This document shows, one piece after another, positions 42,485-52,316 of a DNA stretch of 64,000 bases. The stretch lies in NCBI RefSeq assembly GCF_000689415.1, contig NZ_HG322950.1, positions 5,029,501 through 5,093,500 on the forward strand. The letters run 5' to 3'. The stretch is from Pseudomonas knackmussii B13. GTDB lineage: Bacteria > Pseudomonadota > Gammaproteobacteria > Pseudomonadales > Pseudomonadaceae. The position numbers and the translations under genes are program-made. Numbering within the stretch: position 1 is the first letter of the stretch; each line of letters begins with the position of its first letter. The notes beneath the pieces were generated by a model, which did not search any database, was not told the origin of the DNA, and saw only the letters and a list, made by a program, of their open reading frames with translations.

Positions 42485-45400
42485 TTGCCCAAACCCACCC
42501 GTTCCTCGGCCAGCCTGGCCCGACCAGGACGGCTGGCCACCAAGAGTGCGCTGCTGCTGCTCGTGCCCATGATGCTCGGCCTGCTGATCTGGCAGCTGCG
42601 CCAGGAGTACCTCGGGCAGCAACGCTATGAGCGCGAGCGCGCCACCGTCTACAGCCAGGAACTGGCCCGCCAACTCTCGCTGACCCTCGAGCTCAAGGCC
42701 CTGGCCGCGCGTACCCTCGCCAGCCAGCGGTTGCGCCAGGGCGAAGAGCCGGTGCTGCTGCTCGACGACCTGAAGCACATCTTCCCGGCGTTGAGCAGTT
42801 TGGCCTGGCTGAACGCCGACGGACGGATCGAGCGTGACACCGCCCCCACCTCCGCGGATGACGCCTTCATCGCCGGTCTGCTGAAGCGTAGCGCCGGTCA
42901 GGCCTATCACTACGCCTACAACGAAACTGGCGACCGCTTCTATGTGCTCCTGCGCCCCTGGAGCGATACCGACGGCCCGCTTGCGATATTGCGCATGGAC
43001 GCCAACGTGGCTCGCCAGCAGTGGGTCGGCAAGATGCCGCCAGGCGCGCAGCCGTGGGTGCTGGAAGATCGCGCGGGCCACCGCTTGCTGGCCCGTTCGC
43101 CCGCCACGCCGCAAGCACCGGGCGCCGACACTGGCACAAGCGAAGTCGCCCTGGACGGACTGTTGGTAGCCAACAGCGACTGGCGGATACGCCCGCTGTT
43201 CGAGGACCTGCACGCCGGGCGCTCGCTGCTGCCGCGCCTGGCTGGCGAACTGGCCCTGCTCCTGCTGCTGGCCGGTATCGCCGCCTACGCCCTGTTCCGC
43301 CTGCAGCGCGAACAGCAGAGCCTGCGCGCGCTCACGGCCGACTCCCAGTCGCGCCTGCGTCAAGCCGCCCAGGCCCTGGCCGCGATCGAGGAAAGGGTGT
43401 TGGTGGAGCGCCCCGATGGCCGCCTGGCCTACCTCAACCCGCAAGCCGAACAACTGCTCGGCGTCCGCGTCGCCGACGCCGGACGCCATCACCTGATGAC
43501 GCTGTTACCACAGCTCAAGCAGGCGCAGCAGCCCGAACATATCGAACTCGAACACGACGGCCAGCGCCGCCTGTTCGCCGTCAGCCGCCACGCCCTGGAC
43601 GACACCCAGTTGCCGGGCGAGCTGGCCTGGGTGCTGCGCGGCAACCTGTCCCAGGGCGGGCAGGTCTGGGTTCTGCGCGACGTCACCGAGGAGCAGCGCT
43701 CGCTGCAGGTGCTGGAAGAAACCCGGCGGCGCTACCAGGACATCTTCCAGGATGTCGGCGTGGCCCTCTGCGTGCTCGACCTGTCCGGGCTGCGGCGTTA
43801 CCTGGACGAACGCGCGCTGCGGACTCCGGAAGAACTCGACGCCTGGCTGGCCCAGAGCGAAGAGCGATGGCCGCAGCTGTTGCGGCAGATCCGCATCACC
43901 GAGATCAACGACATCGCCAAGCGCCTGCTCGGCGTGCAGGACACCAAGCAGGCCTGGCAGCAGATGATCGGCTCCAGCGCGCGGCGCGCGGACAGCGTGC
44001 GCGCCAAGCTGATCAACGCGACCCTGACCGGAGGCGCCCTGGTCGAACAGGAAGTCAGCCTGCGCAGCCGCAGCGGAGACCCCCAGCACTTCTGGCTGCA
44101 GGTGCGCATGCCCGAGCGCCAGGAAGACTTCGGCGCCATCACCCTCAGCCTGTCCGACATCGGCAGCCTCAAGCAGGTCGAGCTGTCGCTGGTGGAGCGC
44201 GAGAAGTTCTGGTCCGACGCCGTGCGCGCGGTGCCCGACACCCTGTACATCCACGACATCACCGCGCGCCGCGTGATCTTCAGCAACCACCACCTGGGCA
44301 GCCAGCTCGGCTACAGCGAGGCCGAGCTCGCCCAGATGGGCGAACGGTTCTGGGAATGCCTGTTGCACCCGGACGACGTCGAGTACTACTGGCGCGTACG
44401 CAACCTGCAGCAGGTGATCGGCGACAGCCTGCTGCTCGACAGCCAGTTGCGCTGGCGGCACCGCGACGGCACCTGGCACTGGTTCGACATCCGCGAGCAA
44501 GCCTTCAGCCGCGACGAGTCCGGCCGCGTGGCGCGCCTGATCGGCGTGGCCAAGGACATCACCGCCTCGGTCGAGGCGAACAACTCGTTGCTCGAAAGCA
44601 GTCGCCGCTACCAGATGCTCGCGGAAAGCATCAGCGACGTGATCCTCACCACCGACGCCCATTTGCGCGTCGACTACATCAGCCCGTCCATCCAGCAGAC
44701 CTTCGGCTACAACCCCGAAGCGCTGCTCGGCAGCGGCTTCCAGCAGATCGCCACCAACCCGGCGCAGATGGCCCGGATCAACGACCTGCTGGAGCGCGTC
44801 GAGGACGCGACCGGCAAGCCCGAGCGCCTCGCCGCCCTGCGCGAGTCCAGCTCGGTGCACCTGTTCACCCTGGACTGCCTGCGTGCCGACGGCCGCAAGA
44901 TTCCGGTGGAGCTGCGCATCGCCCTGATGTGGGACGAAGGCGGGCGCTTCGTCGGCCTGCTCGGCGTGGCCCGCGACATCAGCCAGCAGCGCCGCGCCGA
45001 GCGCGAGATGCGCATGGCCGCCACGGTATTCGAGCACTCCACGGCGGCGATCATGGTCACCGACCCGGCCGGCTACATCGTCCAGGTCAACGACTCCTTC
45101 TCGCGCCTGACCGGCTACTCCGCCGCCGAAGTGCTGGACCAGCAGCCGCGCATGCTCACTGCCGACCAGCAGGAAGCCAACCAGCTCAAGCACGTGCTCG
45201 ACAGCCTGCAACTGAGCGGCAGCTGGGAAGGCGAGATCCTGCAGAAGCGCAAGAGCGGCGAGCTCTATCCCTCCTGGGTCGGCATCACCGCGGTGCAGGA
45301 CGAGGAAGGCGACCTGGTCAGCTTCGTCTGCTTCTTCAGCGACATCAGCGAGCGCAAGGCGAGCGAAAGGCGCATCCACCGCCTGGCCTACTACGACGCC

Positions 45401-46696
45401 CTCACCCACCTGCCCAACCGCACGCTGTTCCAGGACCGCCTGCACACCGCGCTGATGCAGGCCGAACGGCACCAGCAGTGGGTCGTGCTGATGTTCCTCG
45501 ACCTCGACCGCTTCAAGCCGATCAACGACTCCCTGGGCCACGCCGCCGGCGACCGCATGCTCAAGGAAGTCGCCGAGCGCCTGAACCAGTGCGTCAGCGA
45601 TTCCGATACCGTGGCGCGCATGGGCGGCGACGAGTTCACCCTGCTGCTGCCGGCGCTCGGCAACCGCGAGATCGCGCTCAAGCGCGCCATCCAGGTCGCC
45701 GAGCAGATCCTCGCCAGCCTCGCCCGCCCCTTCACCCTCGAAGGCCGCGAGTTCTTCGTCACCGCCAGCATCGGCGTGGCGCTCTCGCCGCAGGACGGCG
45801 CCGAGCTGAGCCAGCTGATGAAGAACGCCGACACGGCGATGTACCACGCCAAGGAAATGGGCAAGAACAACTTCCAGTTCTACCAGGCGGAAATGAACGC
45901 CCGCGCCCTCGAGCGCCTGGAGCTGGAAAGCGACCTGCGCCGCGCCATCGAGCTGAACGAGTTCGTCCTGCACTACCAGCCGCAGTTTACCGGCGACGGC
46001 CGCCGCCTGACCGGCGCCGAGGCCCTGCTGCGCTGGCAGCACCCGCGCCGCGGGCTGATTCCGCCAGCCGAGTTCGTCCCGGTACTGGAAGAGCTTGGCC
46101 TGATCGCCCAGGTCGGCGACTGGCTGCTCGCCGAAGCCTGCCGCCAGCTCAAGCGCTGGCATCGCGACAAGGTGCGGGTGCCCAAGGTCTCGGTGAACCT
46201 GTCGGCCCGGCAGTTCGCCGACGGCCAACTCGGCACGCGCATCGCCGGCATCCTGATGGAAACCGGCATCCCGCCGGCCTGCCTGGAGCTGGAGCTGACC
46301 GAAAGCATCCTGATGAGCGACGTGTCCGAGGCCATGCACATCCTCTTCGGCCTCAAGCGCCTGGGCCTGGCGATTGCGGTGGACGACTTCGGCACCGGCT
46401 ACTCGTCGCTGAACTACCTCAAGCAGTTCCCCATCGACGTGCTGAAGATCGACCGCAGCTTCGTCGACGGCCTGCCCCACGGCGAGCAGGACGCGATGAT
46501 CGCCCGCGCCATCATCGCCATGGCCCACAGCCTGAACCTGATGGTGATCGCCGAGGGCGTGGAAACCCAGGCACAGCTCGACTTCCTGCGCGAGCACGGC
46601 TGCGACGAGGTACAGGGCTTCCTGTTCGGCCGGCCGATGACCGCCGAGCAGTTCGCCGCGCTCTTCTCCAGCAATACGCTGTTCCTGCTCGGCTGA
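42485..46696 (+). CDS. morA: MorA-type c-di-GMP sensor: membrane domain, PAS repeats, GGDEF and EAL
   Basis: 1403 residues (P. aeruginosa MorA about 1415). Two N-terminal membrane helices (about 19-36 and 249-270) bracket a periplasmic sensor domain. Several PAS/PAC domains follow (for example RRYQDIFQDVG, RYQMLAESISDVILTTDAHLRVDYIS, ATVFEHSTAAIMVTDPAGYIVQVN). The GGDEF domain is intact (1047-1051, MGGDEFTLL), the EAL domain too (EALLRW at 1179, DDFGTGYSSL at 1300). The allosteric I-site before GGDEF reads SDSD instead of RxxD. The start is TTG behind CAGGTA; no ATG lies near the N-terminus. MorA affects flagellar timing, biofilm and protease secretion. morA-glyA order as in PAO1. Confidence 0.94.
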   Translation: MPKPTRSSASLARPGRLATKSALLLLVPMMLGLLIWQLRQEYLGQQRYERERATVYSQELARQLSLTLELKALAARTLASQRLRQGEEPVLLLDDLKHIFPALSSLAWLNADGRIERDTAPTSADDAFIAGLLKRSAGQAYHYAYNETGDRFYVLLRPWSDTDGPLAILRMDANVARQQWVGKMPPGAQPWVLEDRAGHRLLARSPATPQAPGADTGTSEVALDGLLVANSDWRIRPLFEDLHAGRSLLPRLAGELALLLLLAGIAAYALFRLQREQQSLRALTADSQSRLRQAAQALAAIEERVLVERPDGRLAYLNPQAEQLLGVRVADAGRHHLMTLLPQLKQAQQPEHIELEHDGQRRLFAVSRHALDDTQLPGELAWVLRGNLSQGGQVWVLRDVTEEQRSLQVLEETRRRYQDIFQDVGVALCVLDLSGLRRYLDERALRTPEELDAWLAQSEERWPQLLRQIRITEINDIAKRLLGVQDTKQAWQQMIGSSARRADSVRAKLINATLTGGALVEQEVSLRSRSGDPQHFWLQVRMPERQEDFGAITLSLSDIGSLKQVELSLVEREKFWSDAVRAVPDTLYIHDITARRVIFSNHHLGSQLGYSEAELAQMGERFWECLLHPDDVEYYWRVRNLQQVIGDSLLLDSQLRWRHRDGTWHWFDIREQAFSRDESGRVARLIGVAKDITASVEANNSLLESSRRYQMLAESISDVILTTDAHLRVDYISPSIQQTFGYNPEALLGSGFQQIATNPAQMARINDLLERVEDATGKPERLAALRESSSVHLFTLDCLRADGRKIPVELRIALMWDEGGRFVGLLGVARDISQQRRAEREMRMAATVFEHSTAAIMVTDPAGYIVQVNDSFSRLTGYSAAEVLDQQPRMLTADQQEANQLKHVLDSLQLSGSWEGEILQKRKSGELYPSWVGITAVQDEEGDLVSFVCFFSDISERKASERRIHRLAYYDALTHLPNRTLFQDRLHTALMQAERHQQWVVLMFLDLDRFKPINDSLGHAAGDRMLKEVAERLNQCVSDSDTVARMGGDEFTLLLPALGNREIALKRAIQVAEQILASLARPFTLEGREFFVTASIGVALSPQDGAELSQLMKNADTAMYHAKEMGKNNFQFYQAEMNARALERLELESDLRRAIELNEFVLHYQPQFTGDGRRLTGAEALLRWQHPRRGLIPPAEFVPVLEELGLIAQVGDWLLAEACRQLKRWHRDKVRVPKVSVNLSARQFADGQLGTRIAGILMETGIPPACLELELTESILMSDVSEAMHILFGLKRLGLAIAVDDFGTGYSSLNYLKQFPIDVLKIDRSFVDGLPHGEQDAMIARAIIAMAHSLNLMVIAEGVETQAQLDFLREHGCDEVQGFLFGRPMTAEQFAALFSSNTLFLLG

Positions 46697-46799
46697 CGCC
46701 GGCATTCGCGAACATCGCCCCGCTGATTTCCCGCCCCGCGTGAGGCCCGCTTATCCGCCGCATGACTGCCTTTCATATGCCAGCACTGGCGGCATGGGG

Positions 46800-46805
46800 T
46801 AGAAT
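46800..46805 (+). promoter_or_regulatory. Putative -10 element of glyA
   Basis: TAGAAT 40 bases before the glyA start, with no good -35 at 17-18 bases. Confidence 0.4.
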
Positions 46806-46844
46806 GCGCCCCTTTCCCTAGCACCGATCCTTAAGAGGACCGCC

Positions 46845-48098
<1,254 letters not shown>

Positions 48099-48118
48099 GC
48101 CTTAGTACCGCGAACACG

Positions 48119-48151
48119 AAGAAGCCCGGCATCCGCCGGGCTTCTTCTTTT
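48119..48151 (+). terminator. Terminator after glyA
   Basis: AAGAAGCCCGGC / GCCGGGCTTCTT perfect 12-bp stem, ATCC loop, then CTTTT; 20 bases past the stop. Confidence 0.93.
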
Positions 48152-48251
48152 CCGCCCCCCGCCGGCGGGCCTCGCTGGCAGCCTCGACGCCGGCCAACTA
48201 GGCTCGTGCAGGAACCACCGACCGGGCTCAATACCCCAGGCTGCGGGGAGC

Positions 48252-48260
48252 TGGTATGAT
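48252..48260 (+). promoter_or_regulatory. Extended -10 promoter of the purine permease gene
   Basis: TGGTATGAT, an extended -10 (TGn plus TATGAT), about 88 bases before the start. No clear -35 at the usual distance. The leader between it and the gene shows no purine riboswitch pattern. Confidence 0.4.
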
Positions 48261-48347
48261 GCCCGCCTTTTTTGCCCAGGCCGCGCAAGACGGCTATTCC
48301 TGACTGACCGGTCGACTGAAAAAGACGCCCAACCATAGGAGCACGAC

Positions 48348-49643
48348 ATGCTCGAAAAGCTGTTCCAACTCAAGGCGCACAACACCAACGTACGCACCGA
48401 GATCCTGGCCGGGATCACCACCTTCCTGACCATGGCCTACATCCTCTTCGTCAACCCGAGCATCCTCGGCGAGACCGGCATGGATAAGGGCGCGGTGTTC
48501 GTCGCCACCTGCCTGGCCGCGGCCATCGGCTCGGCGATCATGGGGATGATCGCCAACTACCCGATCGCCCTGGCGCCCGGCATGGGCCTGAACGCCTTCT
48601 TCACCTACACCGTGGTGCTGCACATGGGCCACACCTGGCAGGTAGCGCTCGGCGCGGTGTTCCTCTCGGCGTGCATGTTCTTCGTCATTTCGATCTTCCG
48701 CATCCGCGAATGGATCATCAACAGCATCCCGCTCGCGCTGCGCTCGGCGATTGCCGCCGGTATCGGCCTGTTCCTCGCGCTGATCTCGCTGAAGGAAGCC
48801 GGCATCGTCGTCGCCAATCCGGCCACACTGGTCGGCATGGGTGACCTGGCCAAGCCCGAACCGCTGCTGGCGATCCTCGGCTTCATCCTGATCGTCGCCC
48901 TGGAAGCCCGCCGCGTAACCGGCGCGGTGATGATCGGCATCCTCGCCGTGACCTTCGCCGCCATCGCCCTGGGCGTGTCCAAGTTCGGCGGCGTGGTGTC
49001 GATGCCGCCGTCGCTGGCGCCGACCTTCCTGCAGCTGGACATCAAGGGCGCCCTGGACATCGGCCTGACCAGCGTGATCTTCGCCTTCCTCTTCGTCGAC
49101 CTGTTCGACAACTCCGGCACCCTGATCGGCGTGGCCAAGCGCGCCGGCCTGATGGGCCCGGACGGGCACATGCCGAAGATGGGCCGTGCACTGATCGCCG
49201 ACAGCACCGCCGCCATGTTCGGCTCGCTGCTGGGCACCTCCACCACCACCAGCTACATCGAGTCGGCGGCGGGCGTTTCCGCCGGCGGCCGCACCGGTCT
49301 GACCGCCATAGTGGTCGCCGTGCTGTTCCTCCTGGCGCTGTTCTTCGCCCCGCTGGCGGGCAACGTGCCGGCCTTCGCCACTGCGCCTGCGCTGTTCTTC
49401 GTCGCCGTGCTGATGGCCTCGGGCCTGGCCGAGATCGACTGGGACGACCTGACCGTCGCCGCACCGGTAGTTGTCACCGCGCTGGCCATGCCGCTGACCT
49501 TCTCCATCGCCAACGGCATCGCCTTCGGCTTCATCACCTGGACCGCCTGCAAGCTGCTGTCCGGCCGCTGGCGCGAGCTGAACTGGGCGCTGGTGATCCT
49601 GTCGGTGCTGTTCGTCATCAAGCTGGGCTGGTACAACGCCTAA
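48348..49643 (+). CDS. AzgA/PbuG-type adenine/guanine/hypoxanthine permease (NCS2)
   Basis: 431 residues, about 12-14 membrane segments. The family patterns TEILAGITTFLTMAYILFVNP, GMGLNAFFTY, FLFVDLFDNSGTLIGVA and GTSTTTSYIESAAGV are all present. It is a proton symporter for hypoxanthine, guanine or adenine; which one cannot be read from sequence. A GGAGC site precedes the ATG. Upstream of trmA, as PA4719-PA4720 in PAO1. Confidence 0.93.
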   Translation: MLEKLFQLKAHNTNVRTEILAGITTFLTMAYILFVNPSILGETGMDKGAVFVATCLAAAIGSAIMGMIANYPIALAPGMGLNAFFTYTVVLHMGHTWQVALGAVFLSACMFFVISIFRIREWIINSIPLALRSAIAAGIGLFLALISLKEAGIVVANPATLVGMGDLAKPEPLLAILGFILIVALEARRVTGAVMIGILAVTFAAIALGVSKFGGVVSMPPSLAPTFLQLDIKGALDIGLTSVIFAFLFVDLFDNSGTLIGVAKRAGLMGPDGHMPKMGRALIADSTAAMFGSLLGTSTTTSYIESAAGVSAGGRTGLTAIVVAVLFLLALFFAPLAGNVPAFATAPALFFVAVLMASGLAEIDWDDLTVAAPVVVTALAMPLTFSIANGIAFGFITWTACKLLSGRWRELNWALVILSVLFVIKLGWYNA

Positions 49644-49658
49644 TCAGCGACCGCCTAA

Positions 49659-49729
49659 TTTCTGGGTCCCCGCATTCGCGGGGATTACGGCTCGGTTCCG
49701 TCACTCCCGCGAATGCGGGAGCCCAGAAA
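49659..49729. repeat. Long inverted repeat between the permease gene and trmA
   Basis: Arms 49659-49690 and 49698-49729 (TTTCTGGG...CCCCGCATTCGCGGGG...ACGG against CCGT...CTCCCGCGAATGCGGGAG...CCCAGAAA), nearly perfect over 32 bases with a 7-base centre; each arm can also fold by itself (CCCCGCATTCGCGGGG, CTCCCGCGAATGCGGGAG). This is the widespread proteobacterial intergenic repeat of the TTCTGGGTCCCCGCATTCGCGGGG type. It starts 16 bases past the permease stop and may end its transcript. Confidence 0.85.
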
Positions 49730-49775
49730 CACCACGCGCCATTGCAACCGCCGATCCGCAAGAGTTCCTCGCCCC

Positions 49776-50861
49776 ATGAGCAGCCCCCGCTTCAACCCTG
49801 CCGCCTACGACACCCAACTGGCCGACAAGGCCGCGCGCCTGCGCGAGCTGCTGGCGCCCTTCGCCGCGCCCGAGCCGGAAGTGTTCGATTCGCCACGCGA
49901 GCACTACCGCCTGCGCGCCGAGTTCCGTCTGTGGCGCGAGGGCGAACAGCGTCACTACGCGATGTTCGAGCAGGGCGACAAGCACACGCCGATCCTGATC
50001 GAGGACTTCCCCATCGCCAGCCTGCGCATCAATGAACTGATGCCGCGCCTCAAGGCGGCCTGGGCAGAGCCGGCGCTGGGCCACAAGCTGTTCCAGGTGG
50101 AATTCCTCACCACCCTGGCGGGCGACGCGCTCATCACCCTCTGCTACCACCGTCCGGTGGATGCCGCCTGGGAAGCCGCCGCGCAGAAACTCGCCGCCGA
50201 ACTGGGCGTGAGCCTCGTCGGCCGTTCGCGCGGCAAGCGTGTCGTGGTCGGGCGCGATTACGTGAACGAAGAACTGACCGTCGCCGGTCGCACCTTCCGC
50301 TACCGCCAGCCGGAGGGCGCCTTCACCCAGCCCAACGGCGAGGTCTGCCGGAAGATGCTGAACTGGGCCTTCGACGCCCTGGGCGAGCGCCAGGACGACT
50401 TGCTGGAGCTGTACTGCGGCAACGGCAACTTCACCCTGCCGCTGGCCACCCGCGTGCGCAAGGTGCTGGCCACCGAGATCAGCAAGACCTCGGTGAACGC
50501 CGCCCTCGCCAACCTGGCCGACAACGCTGTGGATAACGTGACCCTGGTGCGCCTCTCCGCCGAGGAGCTGACCCAGGCGCTCAACGAGGTGCGCCCGTTC
50601 CGCCGCCTGGCCGACGTCGACCTGAAGTCCTACGACTTCGGCAGCGTGTTCGTCGACCCGCCGCGCGCCGGCATGGACCCGGACACCTGCGAGCTGACCC
50701 GGCGCTTCGAGCGCATCCTTTATATCTCCTGCAACCCGGAAACCCTGGCGCAGAACATCGCCCAGCTGCACGACACCCACAAGGTCACCCGCAGCGCGCT
50801 GTTCGACCAGTTCCCCTACACCCACCACATGGAAGCGGGCGTCCTGCTGGAGCGTCGCTGA
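49776..50861 (+). CDS. trmA: tRNA (uracil(54)-C5)-methyltransferase TrmA
   Basis: 361 residues, as in E. coli (366). Makes ribothymidine at position 54 of tRNA using SAM. The motifs are present: SAM binding LELYCGNGNFTLPLA, VDPPRAGMD, the catalytic Cys in ISCNPETLAQN, and the C-terminal FPYTHHMEAGVLLERR. The start MSSPRFNPAAYDTQLADK is chosen on family similarity; upstream in-frame codons run into the intergenic repeat. No TRAM domain or iron-sulfur cluster, which separates it from RlmD. Confidence 0.95.
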   Translation: MSSPRFNPAAYDTQLADKAARLRELLAPFAAPEPEVFDSPREHYRLRAEFRLWREGEQRHYAMFEQGDKHTPILIEDFPIASLRINELMPRLKAAWAEPALGHKLFQVEFLTTLAGDALITLCYHRPVDAAWEAAAQKLAAELGVSLVGRSRGKRVVVGRDYVNEELTVAGRTFRYRQPEGAFTQPNGEVCRKMLNWAFDALGERQDDLLELYCGNGNFTLPLATRVRKVLATEISKTSVNAALANLADNAVDNVTLVRLSAEELTQALNEVRPFRRLADVDLKSYDFGSVFVDPPRAGMDPDTCELTRRFERILYISCNPETLAQNIAQLHDTHKVTRSALFDQFPYTHHMEAGVLLERR

Positions 50862-50864
50862 TCC

Positions 50865-52316
50865 TCAACGACTGGCGGTGGCGTCCTCGCTGCTGCGATA
50901 GCCGCCGCCCAGCGCCTTGATCAGCGCCACCTCGCCCGCCAACCGCTGGCCCTGCAGCAGGGCCAGGCCGCTCTGCTCCGCCAGCAGCGGCAGGTTCGCT
51001 TCCAGCGCGCTCACCCGGTCGAGCAGGCCACGGCGGTAATGCGCCTCGGCGCTGTCGCGGTTGAAGCGCAGGTTGTCGATGCGCTGCTGCTGCAGCCGCT
51101 CTTCCGACTTCAGCCCTTGCAGCCGGCTACCGGCCACGGCGACGTCGCGCACCGCATCGAGCACCGCCTGGTTGTACTGTTCGACCAGGCCGTTGCTCAG
51201 GCTGCGCGCGTTGGCCAGCTCGGCGTTGAGACGGCCGCCGTCGAAGATCGGCAGGCTCATTCCGGGGATGAGATTCATCTGCCGGCTGTCGTGGTCCCAC
51301 AGATCGCCCATGTGCAGAGCGTCGGCGCCGAAGAACGCCTTGATGTCGAAGCTCGGATAGAAGGCCGCCTTGGCCGCATCGATATTCGAGTAGGACGCCT
51401 GCACCAGCCAGCGCATGGCCTGCAGGTCCGCGCGGCGCGCCAGCAACTCGTAGCCAAGGGTTTGCGGAACGCCATAGGTGCGTTCGGGCAGCGGTCGCGG
51501 CGAGAGCGGCAAACTGACTTCGGCACCGACACCGATCAGCGCGCGCATCGCCTCGCGCAACTGCTGCGCCTGGCTCTGCAGGGCGACGACCTGGCGGTCG
51601 ATCAACGCCTTGTTGCTCTGTGCCAGCTGCTTCAGCGGTTCGGCTTCCAGACCACGGTCAACGCGAGCCTGATGGGCAGCTACCGCCTCGCCGGCGATGG
51701 ACGACATCTGCTGCAACTCGGCAAGCAGTTGCTGCGCGGTCTGCAGCTGGAAATACAGTTGCGCCACGCCACTGGCTACCTCCAGCTCGATCCACGCTGC
51801 CTCGGCCTGTCGTGCATTGCGCACGCCCAGCGCTGCATCCACCTGGTCGCGCTGACGGCCCCAGAGGTCGAGCTGGTAGGCCCCGCCGAGGCCGACGATG
51901 CCCTGGGTATACCAGGGCCCGGTCAGGCCGAGCGCCGGTTGGTTCTCGGCGAAGGGGCCGAGGAAGCCGTTGGCGGAAACGTGCTGGCGGTTGACCAGGG
52001 CGGTCAACTCGACCTGCACGCCGGTCAGCGACTTCACCGTGTCCGCCTGTGCGCGCGCCTGCTCGATGTGGCTGCGGGCGATGGCGATGCTAGGTGCATG
52101 GGCGAAGGCCATTTCGATCAGTTGGTCCAGCTGCGGGTCCTGGTAGCGGCTCCACCAGCGCGCCTCGGGCCAGCCGTCGCGGGCCAGGCGCAGGTCGTCG
52201 GCCAGGCGGATCTGCGCCGGATCGCGCAGCGGCGTCAGGCTGCCCTCCTCGCGCATCAAGGCGCAGCCGGCCAAGGCGGCGCACAAACCGAGCAGGCCCA
52301 GCAGGCGGCGGCTCAT
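50865..52316 (-). CDS. mdtP: Outer membrane efflux lipoprotein, MdtP/OprM type (NodT family)
   Basis: 483 residues. Signal peptide with lipobox LAGC near residue 18 (AALAGCALMREEG). Two outer-membrane-factor repeats of long helices and barrel strands (SIAIARSHIEQARAQADTVKSL, GVAQLYFQLQTAQQLLAELQ, YPSFDIKAFFGADAL, HYRRGLLDRVSALEANLPLL). It would form the exit duct for the MdtN-MdtO pump. The ATG overlaps the mdtO stop as ATGA, so the set is translated together. Named from the mdtN-mdtO-mdtP order with ytcA in E. coli; the transported compounds are unknown. Confidence 0.87.
   Translation of the reverse strand: MSRRLLGLLGLCAALAGCALMREEGSLTPLRDPAQIRLADDLRLARDGWPEARWWSRYQDPQLDQLIEMAFAHAPSIAIARSHIEQARAQADTVKSLTGVQVELTALVNRQHVSANGFLGPFAENQPALGLTGPWYTQGIVGLGGAYQLDLWGRQRDQVDAALGVRNARQAEAAWIELEVASGVAQLYFQLQTAQQLLAELQQMSSIAGEAVAAHQARVDRGLEAEPLKQLAQSNKALIDRQVVALQSQAQQLREAMRALIGVGAEVSLPLSPRPLPERTYGVPQTLGYELLARRADLQAMRWLVQASYSNIDAAKAAFYPSFDIKAFFGADALHMGDLWDHDSRQMNLIPGMSLPIFDGGRLNAELANARSLSNGLVEQYNQAVLDAVRDVAVAGSRLQGLKSEERLQQQRIDNLRFNRDSAEAHYRRGLLDRVSALEANLPLLAEQSGLALLQGQRLAGEVALIKALGGGYRSSEDATASR

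Noticed and set aside
48152..48347. Purine riboswitch in the leader of the purine permease
   Set aside because: No conserved aptamer core pattern was visible, and such riboswitches are mainly a Firmicutes feature.
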